Positions 31,729 to 42,726 of a stretch of 64,000 bases of DNA are shown here, piece after piece; positions within the stretch are counted from its first letter, which is position 1, and every line of letters starts with the position of its first letter. The notes under the pieces are model-generated. The model did not search any database. It saw only the letters and a list, made by a program, of their open reading frames with translations, and was not told the DNA's origin. The position numbers and the translations under genes are program-made. Location of the stretch: assembly GCA_023515795.1 (NCBI GenBank), contig JALGPX010000033.1, positions 1 to 64,000 on the forward strand. Direction: 5' to 3'. This DNA comes from Amoeboaphelidium occidentale (Eukaryota > Aphelidiomycota > Aphelidea).

Positions 31729-33393
31729 TTACGACTGGTTGTAAAAGAAGGGAAAGAACTGCATACGCCCATTGCTCCATGATATAAGTGCTAACTCGCC
31801 TTCAACTGAACTTTCATTTTGAAATTGCAGAAATTCAGCTTGTGGCGGCATTGAAGTCGTAGATTCCCATTCTTCCATTGTCATTGGTAACGGTCCATGA
31901 ATGTAACCTAAGTTAAGAAATATGTCACTTGATAATCCAAGTCTTGAGTTGAACTGTGTTTGAAACACGGAAATGTATTCAGAACCATTCATGAACTCAT
32001 CTTGTTCGAATGAAACCAATAATCTTCCTCCTGAAGGACTAAGAACCATATTGCGAATTTTCCCATTAATTCTTAGAGTTTCATTTTCTCTTTCGAATAT
32101 TTCTGGTTGAAGGATGTGGACGCAGTGAACATCAAACTGGACTGAAGGAAACACTTTGACCAATTGTACACTATGAATTTCACACTTATCCTTCAGCGTA
32201 AATAAGCCGCCAGAATTATCAGGGAACCAGTTAAAATTTTTGACATCAGTATCATATTCCACGAAACGATCTTTCCAAGTACTGGTCTCAATTATTCTCA
32301 ATTTTGGGCCTTGGCACAGCGCGATGTACAAACCGTCTGGACTAAAATGAATTTCCTGTGTGTACTTGGCCCTTCTCTTCAGTAAAATTCCAGGCCCTTC
32401 ATCAACCATGGAAAAGATATAAACGTTTCCATTATCATGACTTCCTGAAACGATAAATCTTCCGTCTGGAGACCATTGGATACAAGACACATTCTGAAGC
32501 GATGGACAATCTAACTTTACAGTCTTGAGATCTTTCAAAGCTGATAAATGAGATTTATCTTTCACATTTCCATGATCTTGATGTTTCCTAGTTGCAGGAA
32601 GACTTACATGGCCCAAGTAAACACCAGTCGCACAACCCACAACTAATTCATCATCTGAAGTTGGATTCCAGTCTAAACATGTAATTCCAACCAGATTCTT
32701 TTCATGTAAATATGATCGCAACCAAGTCTTTCCTTCATAATCATAAACGTAAACAGCATTTTGACGATGTGCAACAGCGAAAACATTCCGTTTCTGATGC
32801 CACTTGACAGCAACTACAGGACCTTCGACATTCAAAGGAGGCTCCACAAGCAAAGGCTTCTTGGCCAAGAAATAATTATAAAAGCTTTCGGCGTAGGCCA
32901 CAACTAAGTCTGCCCTCTGTTTGTCACCCAAAACATTTAATAAACCGCTATAGATTTTATCGCCGCCTGCTTTAAGTAGCATCCCTAACTTGGCCAATAC
33001 AATTGCCCGTGGGTTACTTGTATCAATAGAATCCGATTTAACGCCATGAACAGGAACAGTAGGCAAAGTAGTAGGTCTTTTAACGTGCGAATCCGCTTCA
33101 CTTTCTGGTTTACCCCCAACAGAATTCAAATCGACATTTAAGGGAATCGTAATGTTCTGCCAAATGTCTGTATTTCCGGTAAACTCTACCAGTTGCTCCG
33201 CTTCAGCTGCTGAGCTGCAAGTTCCTTTAAGTAAATTCAGTTTCTCTTGCAGAAGGACTTACGAAGAATTGCGAAATGCTCAAATATTGTCCACGAATTA
33301 TTAGCAGGAGGATCTCTTAAACGCTCTATACTCAGTTAATGAGAAGTTAAGTGGTAAAACTTTACGACCAGAGTTTCGGCTCAAAAAGCTCAT
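31729..33393 (-). CDS. Nucleoporin Aladin (AAAS-like WD40 protein)
   Basis: 528 residues in the proposed three-exon model: 33366-33393, 33263-33325 and 31729-33224, with introns of 40 nt and 38 nt. The exon phases fit and remove every stop. The long exon holds an Aladin-type propeller: VVAVKWHQKRNVFAVAH, VGITCLDWNPTSDDELVVG, SCIQWSPDGRFIVSGSHDN and NFNWFPDNSGGLFTL. Aladin is a peripheral nuclear pore protein anchored by Ndc1. The N-terminal model (MSFLSRNSGQRLRDPP...) is inferred from splice-site phase only and has a weak AAAG acceptor at intron 2. Any generic WD40 protein is the alternative. Confidence 0.8.
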
Positions 33394-33637
33394 CAAATCA
33401 CAAATGAAAGTTTCAGAAGAGAGTACAGTACTTCATAGAAGCGTACACACCCATAAAGCGCTCTGTCAACTCCGGCGACTATTTCACGAGCGATCTAGTA
33501 CGAATCGGGTGCTAAGATCTTTGCTCAAAGAGATCTTAGATCTTTACACCTGATTGGTTCATACTTCTGCACACATCTTGATCAACAGAATTTAAATAGC
33601 AGTCCACGCGCACAGACTTTCTTTAGTTACTCTTCAT
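33394..33637 (+). promoter_or_regulatory. Promoter with AGATCTTAGATCT palindromic element
   Basis: CTAAGATCT is at 33512-33520 and AGATCTTAGATCT at 33531-33543. ATTGG (inverted CCAAT) lies at 33553-33557 and a TATA-like TTTAAATAG at 33591-33599, 40-45 bp before ATG 33638. The element matches the 31343-31394 cluster. Confidence 0.5.
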
Positions 33638-34210
33638 ATGAAACTGAGAATTTTTAGTTTCGTGGCATTAATATTTGCCTCGAATTTCTATTGCGCTCCT
33701 GTTGAGAGTGAAACAGAGATCAGCCTGGCAAAGCGCGAAGCGAGCGATGATTTGTTAGAACCTATAAAAACAACAGAACTAGAAAAGAGACAGTATGGTG
33801 GCTATTATGGTGGTGGCTACTCAGGAGGATATGCTGGTGAAATGATTCCTGGCGGTCTTGGACTTGATGGTATGGGGTATGGTGGTATTCCTTACGGTGG
33901 TATCGGCTATGGTGGTATCGGCTATGGTGGCTATGCTGATTACGGTTTGAGCCCATTCATGACTCCAGGTGGTGGAATACTGACAAGTGGTGATGTTATA
34001 CAAACCATGCATGGTCCCGTTTTGAGGACGATTGCCAAAAGGCCTAGACCAGTGGCTCCCGCAATAGCTCCTGCAATCGCACCCGCTCACGGCGTGGTCG
34101 CTGCAACATCTGCAGGGCCTATCCCGCTCTCCTCTGGATTCAGAAACTTGCCTACCACACACTATGGTACTCTATTAGCTGCAATAACGCTCGCAATGTT
34201 TTTAGCGTGA
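33638..34210 (+). CDS. Secreted Gly/Tyr-repeat protein with GPI-like end
   Basis: 190 residues from ATG 33638. Signal peptide IFSFVALIFASNFYCA; two dibasic KR sites (SLAKREAS and LEKRQYGG) shaped like Kex2 sites, the second directly before a Gly/Tyr-rich region. That region repeats YGGI(G/P) units: YGGIPYGGIGYGGIGYGG at about residues 85-102. An Ala/Pro repeat (APAIAPAIAPAHG) follows and a hydrophobic C-terminus (TLLAAITLAMFLA) suggests a GPI signal. Structural wall or coat proteins with Gly/Tyr repeats are known in several groups, but no homologue is named here. Confidence 0.78.
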   Translation: MKLRIFSFVALIFASNFYCAPVESETEISLAKREASDDLLEPIKTTELEKRQYGGYYGGGYSGGYAGEMIPGGLGLDGMGYGGIPYGGIGYGGIGYGGYADYGLSPFMTPGGGILTSGDVIQTMHGPVLRTIAKRPRPVAPAIAPAIAPAHGVVAATSAGPIPLSSGFRNLPTTHYGTLLAAITLAMFLA

Positions 34211-34450
34211 GCGAACATCTCACAGAGCCAACTTACAATACATAATAAAATCAATTAGAATTTAATTAGTTTTAAGTCTTGGAATGGCTCATATCATCAA
34301 GATCTTTGTTGAAGTAGAGTCTAGTTTCAATGTGACCATAACATGAAACAAGGCATTTCTGAAGACAGATATATGTTCAAATAAGCGATTTTTCAAACGC
34401 ACTTAATCCAAAGCTATGCTTATTGCCTCTAAGTGTATTGTTTCTGCCGC

Positions 34451-36923
34451 ATGTGTGACAAGATCATTGTGAATCGCTTGGCTGTCCGAAACATCACAGG
34501 CGTCGACAATTGGGAGCGTGTCAAGCGCCAGCCAATTTACGTTACCGTGACAGTTTACACTGATATACGCGAGGTATATTTTGAAGATTCCTTCCGGGCT
34601 TACCTTCTAGGCTGGAAAGAAAGATGAGCTAAAGTGTTCGGTGCATTACGGAATTCTGTGCAAGCATATCATGGCATTCTCCGAAGCTTCGCATTACAGA
34701 ACAGTAGAGGCTCTTGGTTTGGGTATCATCCAGCATATCTTTCAAAGCTTTAATGAAGTTAATTTGGTTACTGTCAAAGTCGAGAAGCCAAAAGCATTGT
34801 TGCAAGCAAAGTCTGCTGGCGTTGAACTCACAAGACGTAGAGGTCAAGGAGAAGACAAGTCGCCAGACTCTCCTAACTTCTTGTATCCTTCAAATCCTGT
34901 TGTTTCGATGGTTAGAAGCTTGGATCATCAGGATGTTATATTTGTTAATCAGTTGGAAGCATTTGTTATCCTTGGTGTTAATCCATGGGAGCGCGAAGAA
35001 AAGCAAAGGATTACCATTGACTTGGTCATTTATCCCGAAGGAAGTTTCGAAGATTTAGGCGATCATGTCAAGAGACAGCACAATTACAGAACCATTTCTC
35101 GTGTGGTTCTGGATCTGGTTGAGGTTTCAAGATTTAAAACTGTTGAGGCATTGGTATCTTCGATAACAAATGTCTGTATTAAGACATGTCATGTTAAGAA
35201 AATCAAGGTTCGCGTTGATAAACCGAGTGCTCTCATATTTGCTGATTCCGCCTCAATTGAAGTTGTGCGTGAAAAGGATGAGACAAAGAATGTAAATACT
35301 TTGGAGAATAAGGTTATGAGCGACTGGCATGTATCATATATTGCATTTGGCTCTAATGTTGGAGACAGAGCTGCAAACATATCTAAAGCGATCGATTTAC
35401 TAAATGAAAACAGTGAATGCAAATTAGTGGATACTTCGTTCCTCTACGAAACTACTCCAATGTATGTTACTAATCAAGATACTTTTATAAATGGCTGTTT
35501 GAAGTTACTGACCAAGTTAGAGCCATTAAACCTGCTGAAACTTCTAAAAGATATCGAAAAGAAAGTTGGTAGAATTGAAAGAGAAAGAAACGGACCAAGA
35601 GAAGTGGATTTGGATATTTTACTGTATGATAATGTAGAAATGGACGAAACGGAATTGAAGATCCCTCATCCTCTTATGAAGGAAAGGGTGTTTGTTTTGC
35701 AGCCTTTATGTGACATTGCTCCTTTTGTTGAACATCCCTCTTTTCATAGACCATGCTCGCATTTATTAAAGATGAAATTGGAAAGCTTGAGAGATGTTTC
35801 CAAAGATAAGAAAGAGCTTGTAAAGAGAGTCACGCCATTAAAGAATGGCAATTTTGTTCAATGGGGTAATAGGACATTGGTAATGGGTATTATTAATGTT
35901 ACACCGGACAGTTTTAGCGGAGATGGGCCTCAATTTTTCGTTTCGCCTGAAAATCAGCGTGCTGCGGATGCTAGTTATGACTTTAATCGAATGCCTTCAC
36001 ATGTTAATGTTCCTCCATTACCTGCGGCCGATAAGGACAGAATTATAAAGCATATCAAAGAACTTGCTGCAAGCGGATGCGACATAATTGATATCGGTGG
36101 TTACTCAACAAGACCAAATGCAGCAGAAGTTTCCGTCGAAGAGGAATTAAGAAGGGTCCTTCCGATTATTCGATGCGTTGTGGATTCAGGAGTCAATATT
36201 CCAATATCCATCGATACTTTTAGAGCCAAAGTGGCGGAAGAAGCAGTTAAATGCGGAGCATCTATGATAAACGATGTTTCAGGAGGTAATTTAGACAACA
36301 AAATGTTGTCGACTATGTCCGAACTTGATGTTCCTGTTTGTCTAATGCATATGCGCGGAACACCAGAAACAATGACCACTCTCACAGATTACTCCATGTC
36401 ATCAACTGATTTGGGAAGACTGCATGTAATTGCTGGATCAGCTTACGACGACGAATCACTACCAGAACATTTGTCTCAAGACGATTTGAATGTTATCCGT
36501 GGAGTGAAACAGGAGCTTAGTCTTTCAGTAATGAATGGTTTACTAAGTGGCATAAAGCGATGGAACATTATCATGGATCCCGGTATTGGATTTGCCAAGA
36601 ATGCACAACAAAATATTGCTTTGTTGAAGCACTTTGATTTGCTGTTAAAAGAGCACACAGATTTTGTGTTTTCATCAAAATCAGATAATAATAATGAACT
36701 TCCTTACTGGAATAATTTGGCTGGTTTTCCAAGTTTAATAGGAGCATCTAGAAAGTCATTCATTGGAAAAGTAACTAACAAACCAGATGCAAAAGATAGA
36801 CTTTTTGGCACCGCGTCTGTCATTTCAGCAAGTGTATCTGTCGGTTCATCAATTGTTAGGGTGCATGACGTAAAAGAAATGGTAGATGTGGTAAAAATGT
36901 CAGATGCGATTTTCAGGGAATAA
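34451..36923 (+). CDS. FOL1: Trifunctional folate synthesis protein FOL1 (DHNA-HPPK-DHPS)
   Basis: 811 residues in two exons (34451-34573 and 34611-36923, 37-nt intron). Two tandem dihydroneopterin aldolase domains come first: MCDKIIVNRLAVRNITGV with SVHYGILCKHI, then VIFVNQLEAFVILGVNPWE from about residue 145. HPPK follows near 284 (YIAFGSNVGDRAANI, GPREVDLDILLYD). DHPS runs from about 463 (LVMGIINVTPDSFSGDG, DIIDIGGYSTRP, INDVSGG, IMDPGIGFAK). The motifs bind pterin-pyrophosphate and p-aminobenzoate. The order FolB-FolB-FolK-FolP is the fungal Fol1 architecture, seen in Pneumocystis and yeasts. It implies de novo folate synthesis and argues against an animal. All catalytic motifs appear intact. 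Confidence 0.95.
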
Positions 36924-37462
36924 AAGTTTATTTCATCATTCTAGTTCCTTCATTACCGTATTTGTCAAGAGGGTTAAAGCACATTGGGCAATTCTAAGAA
37001 GTTCAAAATCTCTGAGCAACGATGGCCTAAGTATATATCATCCAATGAATAACCCCTCGTAATATAAACAACTCAGTGCCCGTGTCTGTGAAGTTTTAAT
37101 CCATCTCTGTGTGAGTGGATCAATATTGGGTACAATCGCAGAAAAAAGCAGCAACAACGATATTCTCAATGATTGCTATGGTCCTTTCATAAAGCTGACT
37201 GACTTTTGTGAGTGTCCTGTGGTCTCCCCTAAAGTTATTCTTGGGGTTCTCCTTTTGGGTGCTGCTAATAACTTGATTCTTGTAACAAGCGAAATTTGAT
37301 TCTTCTGACAGTTACAGTTCGCATGACCAGAATTCTATTCAGTCATTCAGTAATTTTACCTGTGCAGGTTGGTATTTTTATTTGAATTAAAAATTCAGTT
37401 TTGCCTTGACCGACCGGTGACCAGTCCAGGTTTCGACTAATTGTTTGGGTGACCAATAAAGT
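36924..37462. other. Convergent spacer, no gene seen
   Basis: About 540 bp between the stops of FOL1 and the TBC gene, unusually long for this window. Short open frames begin without ATG and lack family signal. No tRNA or recognisable snRNA was found; a partial B-box-like GGTTTCGACT near 37429 lacks the rest of a tRNA. A non-coding RNA cannot be ruled out. Confidence 0.5.
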
Positions 37463-39591
37463 TTACTTTAAGAGGTCCTCTAATTGTTTCGAACGTGCCT
37501 TGTACGCACCAGATGAATATGTGCTAGTAGCAGGGGATGCAACAGTTGAACGCGGAGACAACGTGGATGAAACAGGTAAACTGAAAGATTCCACTTCAGA
37601 CATGAGTTGATCGACTGAAACTTGCTTCGAAGAGGCAGTACTTCCGCGATGACTGCTGATATCTTTTCCATTAGAAACATTTAGAGCTGCGTGCTGTAGT
37701 TGAACTTGTTGCTGTTGTTTTAAAGCTGAAATGCCTTGCGTCATGTACAATCCAAAATCTTCTAGTCTCGTGACCAAGTTATCAAGTTGTTCATCCGCTT
37801 CGTGTAAGCTCTTTATCACTCTATCCCTTGAGGCCTCTGATATAGATCCATTTTGCTTCGATGACGGCAACAACTGATTCACTGTAGGCATATCTGGGGC
37901 TGACACGACAGATGGCTGCGATGACCAGGGGTTGAGTATGTCTTTATCCAGTTCAGAATCCATCCCACTTGTCATCAATACAGGCGTATTTGACGTAAGG
38001 CTTGTTTGCATCAGAATATCAGCTGCGTGGCCGTTACTAGCGACAGATAATTCTCGTATCTGCTTGATTGCGTCCTGTACATTTCGTTGAATGCTTCGAA
38101 CATGGTATATCTCTCCCTTTAATCGCTGTTGGATATCCTCTTCTTTAACCATATTATTTTGTTCAGATGTTTTAAACGATGAATTCGATGAAAAGATCTT
38201 GTGCGTTTCTGATGCTGTTTGATTGGGAGAAAAAGAACCACTCAAAGTGAGCGAAGTTACACCCTGCGCTGAAGTCGCAATATTCTTCAGCACGCTTTTC
38301 AGGAAAGCATTGGGACTTTTTCTGTTGTTTACACTAAGATCATCCCTGCTCAAACTCTTTGGTGTTTCTACAAAGTCAATATGACTTGGTTCAGCATTGG
38401 CATATCTGTTAAATATATCCTTGGCTTTGCGAGCAATATCAACAGGATCGTAATCCCGGGGGTATTTCATGAGAGTACGTAAAACCATACTTGTATCAAG
38501 GTCGTCCTTTAAAAGCTCTTGTTTCAATTCCAGCAAAAGTACAACCGAAACGCATTCAAGATAAAACTCAAAATTGGGCCTTGTCTCTTGTGCATAAGAA
38601 AAAACGTTATCCCATAATTGATAAATGTGTTTCAATGGATGTACAAACTCTCGCGAGAACAAAAGCCTTATCCATCGAATGCCGTAGATTTGAGGTTCAA
38701 TATTATCCTTTGTAAGAAAAGCAGACAATTCTGAGTCTACTCTCTTCAGTAAAACATTTTGAACATTTCTCAGTATTTTTGCAAGTGGTGTATTTTGTCT
38801 AGATGAATCTTGAGAAGATTTAAATAGAGCAGACTCATCAAATAGCTTTTTAGGCGAAGCTAAAGAACCTGTAGAGTAAAATGGCAGAAGCAGCTTGATA
38901 ATCTGTGTAAAAAGGTAAAATGCATCATGCTCAATGAATTCAGGCTGAAACAAATCGTGAACACATTCCAAGTCTTTTTCTTTGGGAACCTTTGAAGTAG
39001 ATTGCGACGCACTGTAGACGAGAAATATAAGAATTCCCAATATTTCGTGAAATCCCTGCCTGTAAACTGAGTCTTCGTTATCATTACTTCTGAGTTGCTG
39101 CTTGCAATATACCAAGAGAATATCGCACATCATGTCTTGCACCTCAGAAGTACCTTCAACCTCTTCGCCCTCTGAGTAAGTGCTCCCATTCTTACGAAAA
39201 AATGCTTCATCCGGAAATGTTCTTTCTACATCTTGCCTTATCAGCTTTTTCAATTCTTCGTTCCCAGCACCATCTTCATTGAAGCTAAGTGGATCCAAAT
39301 CATTTTTTATGGTGTTCTTATCTGGTAAGTACAGCCTTTTGTGTGAATTGTAATTGTAGCGCTCCTTTTTAATCAAATCTGTTGCTCCGTGAAGGCTATT
39401 GCAACCGGGGCTAAGATAACAGGTCCATAAAAGCAATCGCGACTTAAAACTCGTAGGTGAAAGCTTCCCAGAGTCCGTTAAACTACGCAGGTCTTCAATA
39501 CAGGTTATCTTCAAGAGATCTCGTAAAAGCCTACAAGAATTAAGTGCAAAGGCATTGGCGTGTATTACTTTAAATCTCCAGGGTCGTCCAT
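37463..39591 (-). CDS. TBC1D5-like Rab GTPase-activating protein
   Basis: 696 residues in two exons (39569-39591 and 37463-39530) joined across a 38-nt intron (GTAATA...TTGTAG). The spliced start reads MDDPGDLKLLRDLLKIT. The TBC domain shows the arginine finger LIRQDVERTFPDE (IxxDxxR), the glutamine finger YRQGFHEILG (YxQG) and IEPQIYGIRWIRLLFSREF, the last strongly like TBC1D5. The C-terminal half is Ser-rich with coiled-coil patches. TBC1D5 acts on Rab7 with the retromer and in autophagy; an assignment to Rab7 here is inference. The gene diverges from the sulfotransferase-like gene with 173 bp between starts. Confidence 0.9.
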
Positions 39592-39764
39592 CGTTTTGGG
39601 AAATCAAGATGCAGTTGTTTCAGCCCTAAATCGTTGGGTTGCATATGCATGTTACGCTTAAACATATGCGTTTGCACGGCTATTGGCTATTCGGAGACAC
39701 TTTCATGGCGTTGCATTCGTAATGAGGTTCAGCGAAGGTTTTGTTTAACACATGTTCAGCCGAT

Positions 39765-41603
39765 ATGTTTCAGCGAGAACACAATAATGAACATTCAGTT
39801 TCCAAGCACAGAAACAACCGTCTGTATGCACTTGTCTTTATAATGCTTTTGATCATTGGGGGGTTTGTATTACATACTAAATTGATGCAAGACTCTAAAG
39901 ATGGTCAAGTTATTAAACATGAACATGATCATTCGAGTAAAGAAGATCAAGTAGAAGTGGTCGAGTTCTCTTCGGAAGAGTTGCCGTTAAACTTTCAGTT
40001 GGAAATGCTGGACAAAAAGAGTGTGAGCTTGAAGAACATTGATAAACTTCCAAATAGCGAAGGGGAAATATCGTATGATTTCATGGCGCTAGCTGACAAG
40101 TATGAGCCAGAACAAGCAGAAGAGGAGTACGAGCAAGGGTCTGAGTTGGATGAGCAGATGTCTGCATTCATGAAAGGAAACAGAAATAATCAAAGGCGAG
40201 GTATACAGGTTGGTGCGACCATATATGATAGCAACCCAATTGGCATTATAAAACACATATTTGAAGGTCTTCAAGCGCTTGATACTTCATTAGAAAATAC
40301 TCTGAGCATGTCAAAGTTCTTGCATTGTCTGCCGTCTCATTTAGTTTTGGGTGATCGGGAAGCGTTAGAACAAATCAGACATCTTATGAGACAAGTTTCA
40401 CACAAATTGAATCCAGATCAAGGCAAAAGAAAGCAAGTCAAATACGAGTATGATCACTCTGAATCAAGAGAGGACGAATACTCTGTTAATTCTGACTCTG
40501 AAAATTCGAAGGGTGAAAAATCGGGTCCAACTCGCAACATTCTCCAGGTTCCAAAAGAAGAAGTTCCATTCTTCACAGAAAAGGTCCCGTTTTGGCTAAA
40601 ATGGAGATCGAATCTGAAGCTGCCTAATTTATCATTGGTTGGCGTGTCTAATGCCATCATGAGACAATATGTCACGCAGAAAACTTTGAGCTTGAAGGAT
40701 AAAAGAGAAGGACTGGATGATCTCCCTCCCTCCATGGTAAGTCTAAGAGAATTGCTGTACTGGTATCAAGTTAAGTTCAGCGAGTATGACTTGTTCTTTG
40801 GCGATTGCGGAAGCCTTGAAGTAGGACGCCTATTTCGGGTCGATATCAACTCGAATTACTTGCATAATCCTTTAGCACCGTTCCTCGTTAAACTCTTTCT
40901 TTCGCCTTACACAAATATTACAATTATACTGAGAGATCCGTTTGAAACTTTGATTAACGACTACTTGGACGAACTGTGCGAAACGGATTGTTTGAAGAGT
41001 GATCAAGATTATATCATGGCAAGTCAAGAAATTCTAAAACGAATCAAGAACGATACATCACATATCTCAAAGTGTCTGCGGAGTGTTTCTATTAACGCCA
41101 CGCTGAATGTTAATGGTTCCGATTTTCTGTTTACGAAAACAAGCGTTAAATGTCTGTTTCCTGAAGATATTATCAAAAGTGATTACTTGAGCACTGAAAA
41201 TTTAAAGAAAATGTTGAATTTTGACGCCATACGTAGGAGCCTGCACGCTTCACTTATCAGATTGTGGACATTTTACTTTAATTCAAACCATATAACCTTA
41301 TTTTACATCTCTTCCAATGAAGTTTACAATCAGAAGCTACTTCATCTTTTTTCAAGTTCGTTTGGAATTGATTTCTCTGGTTACGAGTTCGGCCTGAAAG
41401 ATTTGAATAGCATGAAACAATCTCTTTATGATACATTAAGTTCGAGCGAAATTCCCCAAGTCAAATCGGCACTCAACGAAGCTCGGGAAGTGTTCAGCGA
41501 GCTCTTCAAATTTCAAATGGAAGAACTGGCCATAATTTTGACTAATCAAGTACGTTTCAATGTGGTCATGGAAGAATCTTCTACGCGCAACGTTGGATGC
41601 TAA
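39765..41603 (+). CDS. Type II membrane sulfotransferase-like protein
   Basis: 612 residues from ATG 39765 (an earlier in-frame start is TTG). A short basic cytosolic tail precedes one TM helix, LYALVFIMLLIIGGFVL, the usual Golgi type II layout. After an acidic linker, a segment from about residue 290 resembles sulfotransferases: LKLPNLSLVGVSNA where a PAPS loop should be, SNYLHNPLAPFLVKLF and ITIILRDPFETLINDYLDEL, the latter like the 3'-phosphate-binding LRNP...RAYSHY element. The usual KCGTT loop is not conserved, so activity is uncertain and the link is tentative. Alternative: an unrelated Golgi enzyme. It is followed by three single-pass surface proteins. Confidence 0.6.
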   Translation: MFQREHNNEHSVSKHRNNRLYALVFIMLLIIGGFVLHTKLMQDSKDGQVIKHEHDHSSKEDQVEVVEFSSEELPLNFQLEMLDKKSVSLKNIDKLPNSEGEISYDFMALADKYEPEQAEEEYEQGSELDEQMSAFMKGNRNNQRRGIQVGATIYDSNPIGIIKHIFEGLQALDTSLENTLSMSKFLHCLPSHLVLGDREALEQIRHLMRQVSHKLNPDQGKRKQVKYEYDHSESREDEYSVNSDSENSKGEKSGPTRNILQVPKEEVPFFTEKVPFWLKWRSNLKLPNLSLVGVSNAIMRQYVTQKTLSLKDKREGLDDLPPSMVSLRELLYWYQVKFSEYDLFFGDCGSLEVGRLFRVDINSNYLHNPLAPFLVKLFLSPYTNITIILRDPFETLINDYLDELCETDCLKSDQDYIMASQEILKRIKNDTSHISKCLRSVSINATLNVNGSDFLFTKTSVKCLFPEDIIKSDYLSTENLKKMLNFDAIRRSLHASLIRLWTFYFNSNHITLFYISSNEVYNQKLLHLFSSSFGIDFSGYEFGLKDLNSMKQSLYDTLSSSEIPQVKSALNEAREVFSELFKFQMEELAIILTNQVRFNVVMEESSTRNVGC

Positions 41604-41632
41604 AAATAGATTTTTCAATAATCATTTCCAAT

Positions 41633-42694
41633 ATGGTTCCCCGCTTCATTAATTATCTATTGGCACTATTATTAGTCTCTTGTGCAGTTAGTGGTGTTGG
41701 GTGTACTGAAACCCCATCTGCCACAACTGAGTTGAGCACCGATGAAACAACCTCTGCTCCAGTTACAACCATAATCGATTACTACTACGATTATGATAAC
41801 GCAACAGAGACAACCGCGAATTCAACAAGAATAAGAAGCACAAGAAGGAGGCCATCTACAACAAGATCGGTTGCTCTACCAACAACTACTCTTCCACCTC
41901 CACCGCCATCTGATTTTCTTGATCAAGCGCTGGAACAAGCTAAGAATCCCATAATTCTATATGGTGCAATTGGTGGAGCTGGTGCATTTCTATTCTTGGC
42001 AATTATTCTATGTTGCTGCTGCTATTACCGCTGCAGAGACCGTTACGGTGGGGATGATGATGAAGCAAATAAGAGTCAAAAGAAGCTAAAGAAGTTAAAG
42101 ACGAAAGTTGACAAGAAGCCTGAGGAAGATAATTCAATGATGAAGTCTTTGCCTTTACCTATTATGGTTGGCACGTCAAGCTTATCGTCCACACCGCCAC
42201 AGAATCAGTCTTCGCCGTTATTGAAGTCGTCATCCAGAAACTTGGGAGACATGCTGAAATCACCTTCATCAAATCTCGACAATTCAAAAGTTTCCAGCTC
42301 TTTCGGGTCACCTATGAGACCATCTCCGTTAGGAAACCCTTACAACAAAGCTCGTAGCGCTTCGACTGCATCCCAAACACGTCGACCAGGAGACGAAGAC
42401 AGAGGTTACAATGCTATTATGGATATTTTAAAGAAACAAAATGACACAGAATCTCCTGCTAATGGTCAGGCAACTGAGAATAAGGCAAGTGCTCCGGCTA
42501 AACTGGCTGTTCCTGAACCATCTATGACGAAATCTGCTTCAAGCGCATCAGCGGAATTTTCTGCTCCTACCACTAATGCACCTGCACCTCCTCGCCCTCA
42601 AACACGTGCTAGATCTTCCAGCGTTAAGCAGGATGTTAAGCAAATGGATGATATTCTTCATAGTCTGGATGACATGTTATCTGGCTTGAAGTAA
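41633..42694 (+). CDS. Mid2-like single-pass membrane protein A
   Basis: 353 residues from ATG 41633. Signal peptide FINYLLALLLVSCAVSGV, then a Thr-rich ectodomain of about 90 residues with an acidic Tyr patch (IIDYYYDYDNATE) and a basic patch (RSTRRRPSTTRS). One TM helix (ILYGAIGGAGAFLFLAIIL) leads into CCCCYYRC, likely palmitoylated. The cytosolic tail of about 200 residues is Lys/Ser/Pro-rich and disordered and ends DDILHSLDDMLSGLK. The layout fits fungal Mid2/Wsc-type wall sensors, but there is no sequence identity to them that I can claim. The gene at 42727 is its paralogue. Confidence 0.82.
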   Translation: MVPRFINYLLALLLVSCAVSGVGCTETPSATTELSTDETTSAPVTTIIDYYYDYDNATETTANSTRIRSTRRRPSTTRSVALPTTTLPPPPPSDFLDQALEQAKNPIILYGAIGGAGAFLFLAIILCCCCYYRCRDRYGGDDDEANKSQKKLKKLKTKVDKKPEEDNSMMKSLPLPIMVGTSSLSSTPPQNQSSPLLKSSSRNLGDMLKSPSSNLDNSKVSSSFGSPMRPSPLGNPYNKARSASTASQTRRPGDEDRGYNAIMDILKKQNDTESPANGQATENKASAPAKLAVPEPSMTKSASSASAEFSAPTTNAPAPPRPQTRARSSSVKQDVKQMDDILHSLDDMLSGLK

Positions 42695-42726
42695 GAACAT
42701 CTATTAATAGAAATTTTCAACTTTCA

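Noticed and set aside
33225-33262. A 17-nt intron (GTAAGTCCTTCTGCAAG) in Aladin
   Set aside because: The 38-nt alternative ending AAAG also restores the frame and fits the intron sizes seen elsewhere.
37111-37299. 62-residue frame in the FOL1/TBC spacer
   Set aside because: Starts with GTG, no ATG, no recognisable family and no splice-site support.
37425-37445. Possible tRNA from a GGTTTCGACT B-box-like word
   Set aside because: No A box, acceptor stem or anticodon arm could be drawn around it.
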